Origin: a bacterium
GTDB lineage: Bacteria > Bdellovibrionota > UBA1018
Length of the DNA: 64,000 nucleotides
Reading direction: 5' to 3'
Assembly (NCBI GenBank): GCA_019751945.1
Contig: JAIEMT010000014.1
Location: 118,686 to 182,685, forward strand
The notes beneath the pieces were generated by a model. The model was not told the origin of the DNA. It searched no databases and saw nothing but the letters and a program-made list of their open reading frames with translations. Positions 43,100 through 52,579 of this stretch are shown piece by piece (the stretch's first letter is position 1; every line of letters starts with the position of its first letter). The position numbers were made by a program, and so were the translations under genes.

Positions 43100-43842
43100 A
43101 GGCATTGATTGTCACCTCCGAGGTCACTTACGTTCCTAGGAACTATGCCGACCTCTTTGTTGAACTCGTTGCTGGTGCTCGTGAGCACTTGGCGGGTTTG
43201 ATGGTGCTGAGCAATGCGGAGCCGAAGCTTTGGCTAAAAGTCATGGGTCTGGGTGCTCTGGGTTGTCGCAATATGGCTGGAACGCTGGCCAAAAACTTAG
43301 TGAGCCTTCGTCAAAAGTCCCGAGAAAAAATTTTTGAATCAGCAGGGCTTCCAGTCTATCGCGCTTCAACGATGAATGAGCCGGCCGTCATTGATTGGGT
43401 GAGAGATCAATCCATTGACCTCATCGTGAATGTTCGCACGCGCTGCATCTATCGAAGGGATATTTTGAAGGCACCGCGCCTGGGCTGCTTAAATATTCAC
43501 CACGGCTTGTTGCCCGAGTATCGGGGCACTCTCTGTGATCTCTATGCTTTGTACGAAAGAAGACCCGCTGGTTTCACTATTCACGTCATGAATGAAAAAG
43601 TCGATGCCGGCCAGATCCTTGTTAGGAAGGCCGTGTCCCAGGGAGATGACCGAAACTATTTAGACTACCTAGCGCGCACAGGCGCCGAAGAGGGTAGAGC
43701 GCTCGCAGCTTTGTTGAACGACGTTGCTGCGCTGAACTCCCTGCCTGAAGGAGTTCCCAATAGCTGCGCCAAGCCTATTTATACCCGAAATCCAAATCGT
43801 AAACAGATCGCACAGATTCGAAAGGCAGGAATGGTATTATGA
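43096..43842 (+). CDS. Formyltransferase-family protein
   Basis: 248 residues. 'LGCLNIHHGLLPEYRGTLCDLYALYERRP' gives the Asn and His of the formyl-transferase active site and 'TIHVMNEKVDAGQILVRK' the Asp region. Relatives formylate amino-sugars or tRNA using formyl-tetrahydrofolate; some only bind. It may N-formylate the amino group set by the BtaA-like step, which is inference. ATGA overlap with both neighbours. Confidence 0.82.
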   Translation: MKALIVTSEVTYVPRNYADLFVELVAGAREHLAGLMVLSNAEPKLWLKVMGLGALGCRNMAGTLAKNLVSLRQKSREKIFESAGLPVYRASTMNEPAVIDWVRDQSIDLIVNVRTRCIYRRDILKAPRLGCLNIHHGLLPEYRGTLCDLYALYERRPAGFTIHVMNEKVDAGQILVRKAVSQGDDRNYLDYLARTGAEEGRALAALLNDVAALNSLPEGVPNSCAKPIYTRNPNRKQIAQIRKAGMVL

Positions 43843-44585
43843 GTGAGAGAGCGACCACAGCAAGCATGCCGTGGCTCCAGTGTTTTCACGGGTCTCCCGG
43901 AATCCCAACGGATTTCGATGAAATGGCGAAGCATGTTCGCCAAGTGAACATCGTCGCACTTCCTCGTCAAGGTTACAGCGGTGCAGAGGCCAGTTCTGAA
44001 TCACCTGACGGAGCTCGATTCCTACTGGGGTACTCCTGGGGAGTGGTGGATTCCTTGAAACAAGCCGTTCAATTGCTGGAAGAAAATCCTTCGGCGTTGA
44101 AGGGAGTAATCTTGGTAGCTCCCTATTTATTTCTAAAGGCTGAAGTCAGTTCCTTAAAAAAGCTGATTTTGAATCTGCCCGGAATTGGAAAAGCACTTTT
44201 AAAAAAAGTGGGTTCTGGAGCTGTGGACGAAATGATTGTGAAGAGCTCGCTTCCGAAATCCGTTCCAGCTGGCTACTGGCGGGCCGCTGAATCCTACAAG
44301 CAACCCGATGTTTTGAAGCGGTCTGTCTTAGAGAAGTCGGTTTCCGTATCGCAAGTTCAGGAATTACTTCGCCGTTTGAGTGCTGCAGACGTCCCCGTGG
44401 GAATTCTCTGGGGAGAGCATGATCAAACGAGCCGCTACATCGAACAAGTTGCCCCGATTCTCAAAGAAGTTCCCTACGCGCGTGTTTTGCGTCTTTCAGA
44501 TGCAGGGCATGCGATTCCTTGGACTCATCCCAAACAAATGGCTGCCGCAGTTGAAGAACTCATGGAGGTCAAAAAGTGGAATTGA
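43839..44585 (+). CDS. Alpha/beta hydrolase
   Basis: 248 residues. The nucleophile elbow is 'LLGYSWGVVDSLKQ' (GxSxG with Tyr and Trp), the acid 'LWGEHDQTSRYI' and the histidine 'DAGHAIPWTHPKQM'. 'CFHGSPGIPTDF' forms the oxyanion loop. It could be a thioesterase, esterase or transacylase for the lipid. It overlaps the formyltransferase gene by 4 bases and the ligase gene by 10. Confidence 0.85.
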   Translation: MSERATTASMPWLQCFHGSPGIPTDFDEMAKHVRQVNIVALPRQGYSGAEASSESPDGARFLLGYSWGVVDSLKQAVQLLEENPSALKGVILVAPYLFLKAEVSSLKKLILNLPGIGKALLKKVGSGAVDEMIVKSSLPKSVPAGYWRAAESYKQPDVLKRSVLEKSVSVSQVQELLRRLSAADVPVGILWGEHDQTSRYIEQVAPILKEVPYARVLRLSDAGHAIPWTHPKQMAAAVEELMEVKKWN

Positions 44586-46303
44586 ATCAAAAGGCCGGAT
44601 ATTTTTCAGGCGAGCATGTTCGAAATAATGTGCACGCATTCTTAGACGATCACATGAAGCGCGACCCAAAGCGGGTTGTTTTAAAATGGGTTCCGATGCA
44701 GGTACTCCTGGCTCGAGCTGCTCAACCATCGAATGATCCACTTCCGCACGAGTCGATCACGGTTGAAGGATTGCACGAGCGCATTGGTCATCTCGCTGCT
44801 GGCTTCCAGCAGCTGGGATTGGGAAAAGGGGATCGAGTGATCCTTTTTGTTCCGATGTCGATGCCGCTCTATGCTTCGATGTTTGCCCTTCAAAAAATTG
44901 GCGCTATCCCCGTGTTTTTGGATTCTTGGGCGCGTCGGCAGCATCTCGGTGCAAGCGCTAAGATCGTAGAACCTAAAGCGATGATCAGTTTTGAGAAGGC
45001 TTTCGAGCTCTGTGATCAGGTTCCTGAACTCGCTGAAATCGGGATGAAGATTTGCGTTGGCCCGACTGCGGGATTGAAAAAATATTCTGGTCATTTGGAG
45101 CAGCTTCTTCAGACTCCGGGGTTTGCGGAAGTCACTCCTGTTGAGCAGGAGCACACCGCTTTGATCACTTTTACAACGGGTAGTTCGGGCGTTCCTAAAG
45201 GTGCGAATCGAACTCATCGCTTTTTGGCGGCTCAGCATTACGCCCTTGATACCTGTATTCCTTACACGGACGGGGATGTTGATCTCCCGGTGTTTCCCAT
45301 TTTCTCTCTCAATAATTTAGCAGCTGGAGTTCCGACGGTGATTCCAGCCTTCGACATTGGTACCCCCGGTGATCGCGATCCAGAAATTCTGTTGGGACAG
45401 CTGCTTTCCACCGGAACGACCTGTACGACGCTCTCACCATCGCTCTTTAGTCGTCTCGCTTCGTTCTGTTTGGCGAAGAACATTCAGCTCCCGCAGCTTC
45501 GCAGAGTCGTAACGGGGGGCGCGCCGGTCAGCCGAGACAATGTCATGGACTTTCAAAAAATCGCCCCGAAAGCGCAGATTTGGGTTCTCTTTGGAAGTAC
45601 TGAGGCTGAGCCGATGGCCCATATTGAAGGCCACGAAATGGTTTCGATGAAAACCAAGGCTTCCGAAGATCCGGAATGGGTGGATGAAGGGGTCAATGTT
45701 GGAAAAATGGCCGACGGACTCGATTTCAAATTCCTGAAAATTCAAAAGGGTACGGTTGAGATTCAATCTTCTGCAGATTGGAAGAATCTTGAAGTTCCGC
45801 AGGGCGAAGTCGGTGAATTGATTGTCGCGGGTGAGCACGTCTGTCGCAACTATTATAATGATGACGAAGCTTTCAAGCGGGCCAAAATCCTGGATGCCAA
45901 TGGCGTCGTTTGGCATCGAACCGGAGATCTCGGGCGCTTAGATTCCTACGGCTACCTCTGGATCGTGGGACGGGTTCATAACGCGATTCAACGGGGTGGA
46001 CGCTACGAATTCCCTGTTCGAGCAGAGATGATTTTGAAGAAGTTGCCGTTTGTGAAGCTGGCTGCTTATTTGGGAATTCCCGACCCACAACTGGGAGAAA
46101 AGGCCGTGTGCGTGGTGACGGGCGATGATGTCGGAAATTCTCACTCTCAGTGGAAATCTGAAATCGAACGCATCATGAAGAAGAATGGAGTGCCGGTTGA
46201 TCAAGTCGTGATCACCCAGTCTATTCCGATGGATCCGCGACACCACTCTAAAGTGGAATACGAAGTTCTCAAGAAAGAGCTCACAGCAGCTCAATTGGTA
46301 TAA
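44576..46303 (+). CDS. AMP-forming acyl ligase (OleC-like fatty-acid ligase family)
   Basis: 575 residues from a GTG. The adenylation P-loop is 'ALITFTTGSSGVPKGANRTH', motif A5 is 'IWVLFGSTEAEPMAHI', A7 'VWHRTGDLGRLDSYGYLWIVGR' and the hinge follows. The region after A7 ('RGGRYEFPVRAEMILKKLP') resembles the fatty-acid ligase/OleC group rather than acetyl-CoA synthetases; the A10 lysine lies in 'PRHHSKVEYEVLKKE'. It should activate an acyl or hydroxyacyl substrate as adenylate. Confidence 0.85.
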   Translation: MELNQKAGYFSGEHVRNNVHAFLDDHMKRDPKRVVLKWVPMQVLLARAAQPSNDPLPHESITVEGLHERIGHLAAGFQQLGLGKGDRVILFVPMSMPLYASMFALQKIGAIPVFLDSWARRQHLGASAKIVEPKAMISFEKAFELCDQVPELAEIGMKICVGPTAGLKKYSGHLEQLLQTPGFAEVTPVEQEHTALITFTTGSSGVPKGANRTHRFLAAQHYALDTCIPYTDGDVDLPVFPIFSLNNLAAGVPTVIPAFDIGTPGDRDPEILLGQLLSTGTTCTTLSPSLFSRLASFCLAKNIQLPQLRRVVTGGAPVSRDNVMDFQKIAPKAQIWVLFGSTEAEPMAHIEGHEMVSMKTKASEDPEWVDEGVNVGKMADGLDFKFLKIQKGTVEIQSSADWKNLEVPQGEVGELIVAGEHVCRNYYNDDEAFKRAKILDANGVVWHRTGDLGRLDSYGYLWIVGRVHNAIQRGGRYEFPVRAEMILKKLPFVKLAAYLGIPDPQLGEKAVCVVTGDDVGNSHSQWKSEIERIMKKNGVPVDQVVITQSIPMDPRHHSKVEYEVLKKELTAAQLV

Positions 46304-46305
46304 CA

Positions 46306-47229
46306 ATGCTTCAACGGTGGTGGACTTTTACTCAAGAGCGTTTTGAACCGATCTCACACTTTGTGATGATCAGTTTCTTTTTCTTGGGTCATTGGATCGT
46401 CGCTGACTATTTTATGAGGTATCCAGCGTGGTCGAGTCTCGGCATGCCGGTATGGAAGATTCTTCTTCTTTACTTGGGGACCTGGGTGTTCTTTTTTAAG
46501 TTACGCCTCTATGACGAGATTAAGGATTACGCATTCGACCTCAAATACAACCCCGATCGACCGTTAGCTCGGGGTCTTTTAAAAAAGTCTGAAGTTCAAA
46601 CCGGAATTCTAATTTGCATTTTTATTGAACTTCTCTTTGCTCAATGGGTGGGCATGCCCGCCTTTGTGGGGATGTTAGTGGCAGTGGTCTACTCGTTGTT
46701 GATGTACAAGGAATTCTTTGTCGGAAAAATTCTAAGAAACTATCTAACTACCTACGCGCTGACTCATACGATTGTGTCCTCTCTTTTATCGGTTGCTCTT
46801 TTGAGCGCGTTGACAGCTCGCTATCCTTGGAATCTCAACTATCCCCTTATTTTCTTCGCCCTGAATAGTTGGATGATTTTTAATGTTTTTGAGTTTGGTC
46901 GAAAGACCTTTGTCTCCTCGGAAGAGAAGAAGGAGGTAGAGACTTATTCCAAGCTTTTCGGGCGATCTGGCGCAGTGATTTTGGTTTTAGTGATGGTGCT
47001 TTTGTCGGCATCTCTTCTGAGTCAGGTTCGGTTTGGATTTCTCCATCATTTAATGTTCACTCTATTTTGGTTGACCTTAGCCGTTGCTGTTTCTGGAGTG
47101 ATTTATGTTCGAAAGAATACAAAACAATCCGCAAAGATTTATCGGGCCGTAGTTTCCACCTATTTGGTAGCGGTCTATGCCGCGGTTATTCTTTTCTGTT
47201 GGTTTCATTCTAACGGGGTGACTTCATGA
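46306..47229 (+). CDS. UbiA-like membrane prenyltransferase
   Basis: 307 residues with about eight membrane spans. 'LRLYDEIKDYAFDLKYNPDRPLARG' is a UbiA first Asp-rich motif (DxxxDxxxD, then NPDRPL). The second motif is changed to 'FEFGRKTFVSSEEKKEVETYSKLFG', a variant that I believe marks a separate UbiA subfamily. UbiA enzymes join a prenyl diphosphate to an aromatic or lipid acceptor in the membrane. Its start lies two bases after the ligase stop. Confidence 0.85.
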   Translation: MLQRWWTFTQERFEPISHFVMISFFFLGHWIVADYFMRYPAWSSLGMPVWKILLLYLGTWVFFFKLRLYDEIKDYAFDLKYNPDRPLARGLLKKSEVQTGILICIFIELLFAQWVGMPAFVGMLVAVVYSLLMYKEFFVGKILRNYLTTYALTHTIVSSLLSVALLSALTARYPWNLNYPLIFFALNSWMIFNVFEFGRKTFVSSEEKKEVETYSKLFGRSGAVILVLVMVLLSASLLSQVRFGFLHHLMFTLFWLTLAVAVSGVIYVRKNTKQSAKIYRAVVSTYLVAVYAAVILFCWFHSNGVTS

Positions 47230-49937
47230 TCGTAACGCCACAGAGTACGGAGAGTTTTGCAAAACGTGAGGCGGGCGGGAAGGGATTCAATCTCTTTCTC
47301 TTGAGTCAGGCAGGTTTGCCCGTTCCATCGTGGGTGGTGGTCGGTGCCCGTTATTTCAAACAGTTTCGTGAGCAATCGGGTTTAGATGCACAGTTCGCTG
47401 CATTGCTGGCTCCGTTAAGTGCTCAATCCGAACCCGCACAGTTTGAATCCGTCTCGCAATCCATTCGATCGTTGATCTTAAAGACGTCGCTTCCTTTAGC
47501 GGTAGAGGCAACTCTCAGAGCCGCTTATCAGAAGCTCGGCTGCCCATTGATTGCGGTGCGCTCTTCCGGGGTGGACGAGGATTCGGCGCGCTTTTCATTT
47601 GCAGGTCAGCTCAGTACCTACCTTTTTGTGAAGTCCGAGGAAGAGGCGCTCCGATCGATTCGGGAGTGTTGGGCCTCCGGCTATTCTGCTCGCGGTCTGA
47701 GCTATCGCGCTCAAAATGGCTTGCTGGGACAGGGACCGATTGAAGTCGCTGTGGTTCTTCAAGAGATGGTTGATTGCGAGAAAAGTGGTGTTCTCTTTAC
47801 TTGTGATCCTACGACTCAAGATGGAAAAAAAGTCATGATCAACTCCGTGTATGGAATCGGAGAGGGCCTAGTTTCGGGCCTTTTAGATGCCGATACCTTT
47901 GTATTAGAAAAAAGCACGGGAAAGAAGCTGAGCGAGCAGATTGTAGATAAAGGGAGTCAGCTCGTACGCAATGAATCGGGCGAGGGAACTGTCGAAGCTC
48001 CCGTTTCTGCATCGTTGATTTCTAGGCCGTCTTTAGATGATGGCGAACTCGAGGCTCTGGCTCGCATTGGCCGCGATGTGGAAGGGCTTTATCGTTTTCC
48101 TCAAGATGTAGAATGGGGTTGGAGAGAGGGCCGATTCTATCTGCTTCAGGCACGTCCAGTCACCACACCGGTAAGAAATGAGGATGGGCTTCTTTATATC
48201 TGGGACAACTCCAATATCGTAGAAAGCTACGGCGGAATTACAATGCCGCTCACTTTCAGTTTTGCTCATCACGTTTACCACTGGGTTTATATTCAGTTCT
48301 GCGAAATTCTACTGGTGCCTTCTAAAGAGATTCGCAAGATGGACTCTTTTTTAAAGAACATGTTGGGCCTGTTCTACGGTCGAGTTTTTTATAATATTCT
48401 AAATTGGTACAAGCTCACCAGTATCTTGCCGGGCTTTAAATACAATCGGAAGTTCATGGAAACCATGATGGGGACCCAGCACAGCCTGGCGGATGAAATC
48501 GCCGATCGAATTAAGCCCCCCGGGTTTCAAGAACGTTGGATATCCAAGGTTCGACGTTTTGTAACCGGTCTGAAGTTTCTCTATTTTCATTTTACCATTC
48601 AGAAAATGGTTGATGAGTTCTTAGAATACTTTCATTCAGTTTACGGAGAGTACCGAAAGCGTAACTATTCTAGAATGCCATCAGATGAGATTTTTAAGGA
48701 CTATCAGGAGCTCGAAGAGAAACTCTTGATGGAATGGAAAGCCCCAATCGTGAATGACTATCTCTGCATGGTTCACTTTGGGATTCTGAAGAAGCTCACC
48801 GGGCTTTGGCTTTCCAAGCTAGGCGACTCCTTGCAGAACGATCTTTTATGTGGAGAGGGGAATCTCGAATCTGCCGAACCCACTCGCGAGTTGATTCGAA
48901 TGGCGGCATTAGTGGCTCAGAATCCGGCTCTGAGAACTCTGATTGAACGCACACCTCCGCAAGATGGAATGGAAGCGTTGGTCAACGCACCTGAGTTCAG
49001 TGAATTCCGTGCGAGAGTCGATCGTTACATCGATCTCTATGGGTTTCGCTGCATGAACGAAATGAAGCTGGAAGAACGGGACCTCTATCAAGATCCATCG
49101 TTCCTCTTTGTCTGCCTGAAGAACTATCTGCGCAGTGGCCAAACGGATCTCAAGGAATACGAAAAGCGCGAAAAGGAAATTCGCCACGGTGCGGAGAAGA
49201 AGGTTCATGAAAACCTCACGGGCTTGAAGAAGAAAGTTTACCTTTGGTCTTTGAAGCATGCCCGGAAAGCTGTGCGGAACCGTGAGAATACCCGATTCTG
49301 TCGCACCCGAATCTACGGTATTGCGCGGGCCATGTTTTACGGAATGGGCCGAGATTTTGTTCTTCGCTCCATGTTGGATCGACCTGAAGACATTTTCTAT
49401 CTTCAGATTCAGGAGATCTTTGGTGCCTTGGAAGGGACGTTGACGGTTATTAATCTGAGGGCGCTCGTTGATGTGCGCAAAAAGGAATACGCCACTTACG
49501 TGGCTCAAGAGCCGTCTTCTCGCTTTCACACTCGCGGCCCAACCTATTGGATGAACGACCACTTTCCTGAGCACGAGGTGGCTTTGCCACCCATCGATCT
49601 TCCTGATGGCGCATTAAAGGGAATCGGATGCTGTCCTGGGATTGTTGAGGGAACGGTGAAAGTGATTCTCTCTCCTCAGGATGATATGGAATTGAACGGC
49701 GAAATCTTAGTGACGGTGAGAACAGATCCAGGGTGGATTCCTTTATATCCATCGGCTTCGGGCCTGATCGTAGAACGGGGCGGGCTGCTTTCTCACTCTG
49801 CTATCGTGGCCCGAGAAATGGGCTTGCCCACTATCGTTGGCGTACAGTCGCTTACTAAAAAGCTTCGTACTGGAATGAAAATTCGAATGAACGGAGAAAC
49901 CGGCGTTATCGAAAACGTGGAAGGACCACCACTATGA
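47226..49937 (+). CDS. PEP-synthase-like dikinase of rifampicin-phosphotransferase architecture
   Basis: 903 residues in three parts. Residues 1-320 form the PPDK/PPS ATP-grasp ('GGKGFNLFLLSQAGLPVPSW', 'AVRSSGVDEDSARFSFAGQ', 'QDVEWGWREGRFYLLQARPV'). Residues about 330-790 start 'YIWDNSNIVESYGGITMPLTF' and match the substrate-binding middle part of RPH-type enzymes, not pyruvate-binding PpsA. The C-terminal swivelling domain has the phosphorylated His in 'VERGGLLSHSAIVAREMGLP' (about residue 857). RPH enzymes use ATP to phosphorylate a hydroxyl, leaving AMP and phosphate. The acceptor here is probably a lipid or polyene intermediate, which is inference. Confidence 0.85.
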   Translation: MIVTPQSTESFAKREAGGKGFNLFLLSQAGLPVPSWVVVGARYFKQFREQSGLDAQFAALLAPLSAQSEPAQFESVSQSIRSLILKTSLPLAVEATLRAAYQKLGCPLIAVRSSGVDEDSARFSFAGQLSTYLFVKSEEEALRSIRECWASGYSARGLSYRAQNGLLGQGPIEVAVVLQEMVDCEKSGVLFTCDPTTQDGKKVMINSVYGIGEGLVSGLLDADTFVLEKSTGKKLSEQIVDKGSQLVRNESGEGTVEAPVSASLISRPSLDDGELEALARIGRDVEGLYRFPQDVEWGWREGRFYLLQARPVTTPVRNEDGLLYIWDNSNIVESYGGITMPLTFSFAHHVYHWVYIQFCEILLVPSKEIRKMDSFLKNMLGLFYGRVFYNILNWYKLTSILPGFKYNRKFMETMMGTQHSLADEIADRIKPPGFQERWISKVRRFVTGLKFLYFHFTIQKMVDEFLEYFHSVYGEYRKRNYSRMPSDEIFKDYQELEEKLLMEWKAPIVNDYLCMVHFGILKKLTGLWLSKLGDSLQNDLLCGEGNLESAEPTRELIRMAALVAQNPALRTLIERTPPQDGMEALVNAPEFSEFRARVDRYIDLYGFRCMNEMKLEERDLYQDPSFLFVCLKNYLRSGQTDLKEYEKREKEIRHGAEKKVHENLTGLKKKVYLWSLKHARKAVRNRENTRFCRTRIYGIARAMFYGMGRDFVLRSMLDRPEDIFYLQIQEIFGALEGTLTVINLRALVDVRKKEYATYVAQEPSSRFHTRGPTYWMNDHFPEHEVALPPIDLPDGALKGIGCCPGIVEGTVKVILSPQDDMELNGEILVTVRTDPGWIPLYPSASGLIVERGGLLSHSAIVAREMGLPTIVGVQSLTKKLRTGMKIRMNGETGVIENVEGPPL

Positions 49938-50674
49938 CGATGCTCTATGAAGTTGAAGATTTAAAATTTCACTACAAGTTGGGAAATCAACAAATTGACG
50001 CCCTTCGCGGTGTTTCTTTGGAGATTAAGCAGGGAGAGTTTGTCTGCCTAACAGGCCCATCGGGTTCGGGAAAGTCAACGTTGCTCAATATCTTAGGAAT
50101 GATTGAGAGTCCTGCTGAGGGAAAGGTAAAATTTGGGGGAGTCAATTTAGGAACTCTTCTGGAATCGGAAAAGAATGAAATCCGTCGACACAAGATTGGG
50201 TTTGTCTTTCAGAGCTTCAATCTTTTTCCTGTTCTGAAAGCAGCTGAGAACGTGGAGTATTTTCTGGGCAGAATGGGTGTTTCGAAAAAGGAACGCCACC
50301 TTCGTGTGCAAGCTTCCATGGAAGCAGTTGGAATCTGGGAGCAGAGAAATAAGAAGCCGTTGGAAATGAGCGGAGGGCAGCGTCAGCGCGTGGCAATTGC
50401 GCGAGCTCTCGCTAAGAATCCAGAAGTCATTATTGCTGATGAGCCGACAGCCAGCCTAGATCAGGCGAATGGGCGTCAGATCATGGAGATTTTTAAAGAT
50501 CTTCACACTCAGAATAAAGTGACCATCGTCGTGGCAAGCCATGACCCGATGGTGCTTTCGTTTGTGGAAACTCAGATCAAGCTTCGAGATGGGCAGATAT
50601 TAGATTTTCCTGGACTTCATCCTTCAACCAGTGGCCGGGGAGGACCGCATGCAGATCAAACTAGCTCTTCGTAA
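49934..50674 (+). CDS. ABC transporter ATP-binding protein (LolD/MacB type)
   Basis: 246 residues. Walker A 'GPSGSGKSTLLNILG', Q-loop 'KIGFVFQSFNLFPVL', signature 'EMSGGQRQRVAIARAL' and Walker B 'VIIADEPTASLD' are all present. The sequence fits the LolD/MacB/FtsE group that works with FtsX-type permeases. It probably powers extraction of the cluster's product from the inner membrane rather than pumping through a channel. Overlaps the permease gene by 26 bases. Confidence 0.93.
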   Translation: MTMLYEVEDLKFHYKLGNQQIDALRGVSLEIKQGEFVCLTGPSGSGKSTLLNILGMIESPAEGKVKFGGVNLGTLLESEKNEIRRHKIGFVFQSFNLFPVLKAAENVEYFLGRMGVSKKERHLRVQASMEAVGIWEQRNKKPLEMSGGQRQRVAIARALAKNPEVIIADEPTASLDQANGRQIMEIFKDLHTQNKVTIVVASHDPMVLSFVETQIKLRDGQILDFPGLHPSTSGRGGPHADQTSSS

Positions 50675-51854
50675 TCTTCTTAGAAATCCGCGGCGAACGA
50701 GCACTGTCCTTCTGACGGTGATCACGGGCTCAGCTGCTTTGTTCATTTTTCACGGGTTCAACGCGGGCCTCATGAATCAATACCGGGAAAGTACCATTCA
50801 TTCCCGCTATGGCCACGGGCAGATTAATACCGTGGGTTACCGAGAGAAGGTGTTCGAGAAACCGTGGGAGCATTGGATGAACAATGGCGCTCAAGTCGCA
50901 GAGCGTTTAAAGCAGCTCCCGCAAGTAAAACAGGTGTTTCCGCGCGTGGAGTTCTTCTCGCTCTTAACCAATGGTCGCGTCACTGTCAGTGGAAAAGGGC
51001 AGGGGGTCGATGCGGTTGAAGAGGCAAAATTCTTTAACATGCTCAATATTGAGCAAGGGGTAGCCCTCTCAGATCAAGCGGATGGAATTTTGCTCGGAAA
51101 GGGTTTGGCGCGGGCGTTGGACGTGAAGCCGGGCGATCGAGTCACCGTTCTAGGAAATACCATTCAAGGCAGCATCAATGGTTTGGACTTGATCGTCACT
51201 GGGATCTTTCATACAGGCCAGAAAGAGTTCGATGACGTCGGGTTTCGAATTCCTTTGGCACAAGCTCAGAAGCTTTTAGAAACAGAGCAGGTAGAGTCGG
51301 TTGCTTTAGGACTAGACTCTGTCGCGTCTTGGGATGCGGTTGCATCCGTGGTTCGTGCAGAGTTTCCAATGCTCGAAGCGACTCCTTTCGCTGTACTGGA
51401 TAAAGTTTGGTACCAGAACTCGGTGGATTGGCTCGACTCTCAATTTGGGTTCATTCAGTTCATTATTTTGGCGATCGTAATTTTAGGAATTTTTAGCACG
51501 GTTTCGATTGGTGTCCTGGAGCGCAAACAGGAGATTGGAAATCTGCGAGCCAACGGGGAGTCCGGAAGGCAGGTACTGGGCCTTCTCATTTTAGAGGGCT
51601 TGGCATTAGGCGCTCTGGGGGCATTCTTGGGTTTGGCTATTGCTTGGATCATTAATCTCACGTTATTGAGAAACGGTGTTTTGATGCCACCGGCACCTGG
51701 AATTACACGCCAGTTTTATATTCACATTGAGTTGCAGCCCAAGATGGCTGCAGTCGCCTTTTTGATGGGCGCAGTGACTTCGGTCTTAGGAACCTTTTTA
51801 GCTGGATTGAAAGTGGCACGAATGCCGATTGGCGAGGCCTTACGATCGAATTAG
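50649..51854 (+). CDS. ABC transporter permease (FtsX/MacB/LolE type)
   Basis: I start at the ATG at 50649, with GGGGAGGA upstream. The 401-residue product has an N-terminal span, a large periplasmic MacB_PCD domain (about 45-260) and three C-terminal spans: 'FGFIQFIILAIVILGIFSTVSIG' and 'LGLLILEGLALGALGAFLGLAIAWI' are visible. Such permeases hand lipoproteins or lipids to a periplasmic partner. The LolA-like gene is 23 bases downstream. Confidence 0.92.
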   Translation: MQIKLALRNLLRNPRRTSTVLLTVITGSAALFIFHGFNAGLMNQYRESTIHSRYGHGQINTVGYREKVFEKPWEHWMNNGAQVAERLKQLPQVKQVFPRVEFFSLLTNGRVTVSGKGQGVDAVEEAKFFNMLNIEQGVALSDQADGILLGKGLARALDVKPGDRVTVLGNTIQGSINGLDLIVTGIFHTGQKEFDDVGFRIPLAQAQKLLETEQVESVALGLDSVASWDAVASVVRAEFPMLEATPFAVLDKVWYQNSVDWLDSQFGFIQFIILAIVILGIFSTVSIGVLERKQEIGNLRANGESGRQVLGLLILEGLALGALGAFLGLAIAWIINLTLLRNGVLMPPAPGITRQFYIHIELQPKMAAVAFLMGAVTSVLGTFLAGLKVARMPIGEALRSN

Positions 51855-51877
51855 CTACTAGTCCGGGGAGAGATGAG

Positions 51878-52579
51878 ATGACGGCACTTTGGAGTTTAGC
51901 GTTGTGGATTTCGGTGAGCGCAAATGCTGCTGCTCCAGCTTTGGACACAGAAGAGATTCTCGCCAAGGTCGATAATATTCGAAATCCTGGCAGTTCCTTC
52001 TTAATGACGGTGGATGTTTCCAGCGGTGGCGATTCCACCTCTGCTTTCGAGGTGTTTGTTCAGGGAAACAATAAAACCCTCGTGAAAACCTTAGAGCCAC
52101 CGAGGGACCGGGGCAGAAATCTCCTGATGCTCGATGAGGAGATGTGGGCCTTTGTGCCGAATCTGAAGCGCTCCGTGCGAGTAAGTTTGAGTCAGAAACT
52201 GACGGGTCAGACTGCCAATGGCGACATCAGCCGAATGCGTTGGAAGGGGGATTACGAAGCCGTTCTGGAGTCTGAAACTCCTCAGCAATGGATCCTGCTT
52301 CTCTCAGCAAAAAAGAAAGGCCTGACTTACGACAAAGTCCGCGCTTGGGTGGAGAAGAAATCTTATCGTCCTTTGAAGGCTGAGTTTCTCACTTCCAGTG
52401 GAAAGGCACTGAAGACTGCGGTCTATGAAGAATATAAGACCATGGCGGGAGCGATTCGTCCGACTCAGATTCGGATTCAAGATGCCATTCGGGCCGATGA
52501 CCGTTCAGTCATTACTATTCAGAAGATGGAAGTGAGAACTTTTCCAACCTCGCTTTTTAATCAAAACAGCTTGCAATGA
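51878..52579 (+). CDS. LolA-like periplasmic lipid/lipoprotein carrier
   Basis: 233 residues with a short signal peptide ('LWSLALWISVSANAAA'). 'ILAKVDNIRNPGSSFLMTVDVSS', 'RDRGRNLLMLDEEMWAFVPNLKRSVRVSLS' and 'RMRWKGDYEAVLES' match the outer-membrane lipoprotein-sorting (LolA-like) family. It should form a half-barrel that shields an acyl chain while crossing the periplasm. It sits between the permease and an outer-membrane protein, as expected for a dedicated route. Confidence 0.88.
   Translation: MTALWSLALWISVSANAAAPALDTEEILAKVDNIRNPGSSFLMTVDVSSGGDSTSAFEVFVQGNNKTLVKTLEPPRDRGRNLLMLDEEMWAFVPNLKRSVRVSLSQKLTGQTANGDISRMRWKGDYEAVLESETPQQWILLLSAKKKGLTYDKVRAWVEKKSYRPLKAEFLTSSGKALKTAVYEEYKTMAGAIRPTQIRIQDAIRADDRSVITIQKMEVRTFPTSLFNQNSLQ

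Noticed and set aside
48909-49574. 221-residue minus-strand ORF inside the dikinase gene
   Set aside because: It is antisense to a well-conserved coding region and lacks a start context.
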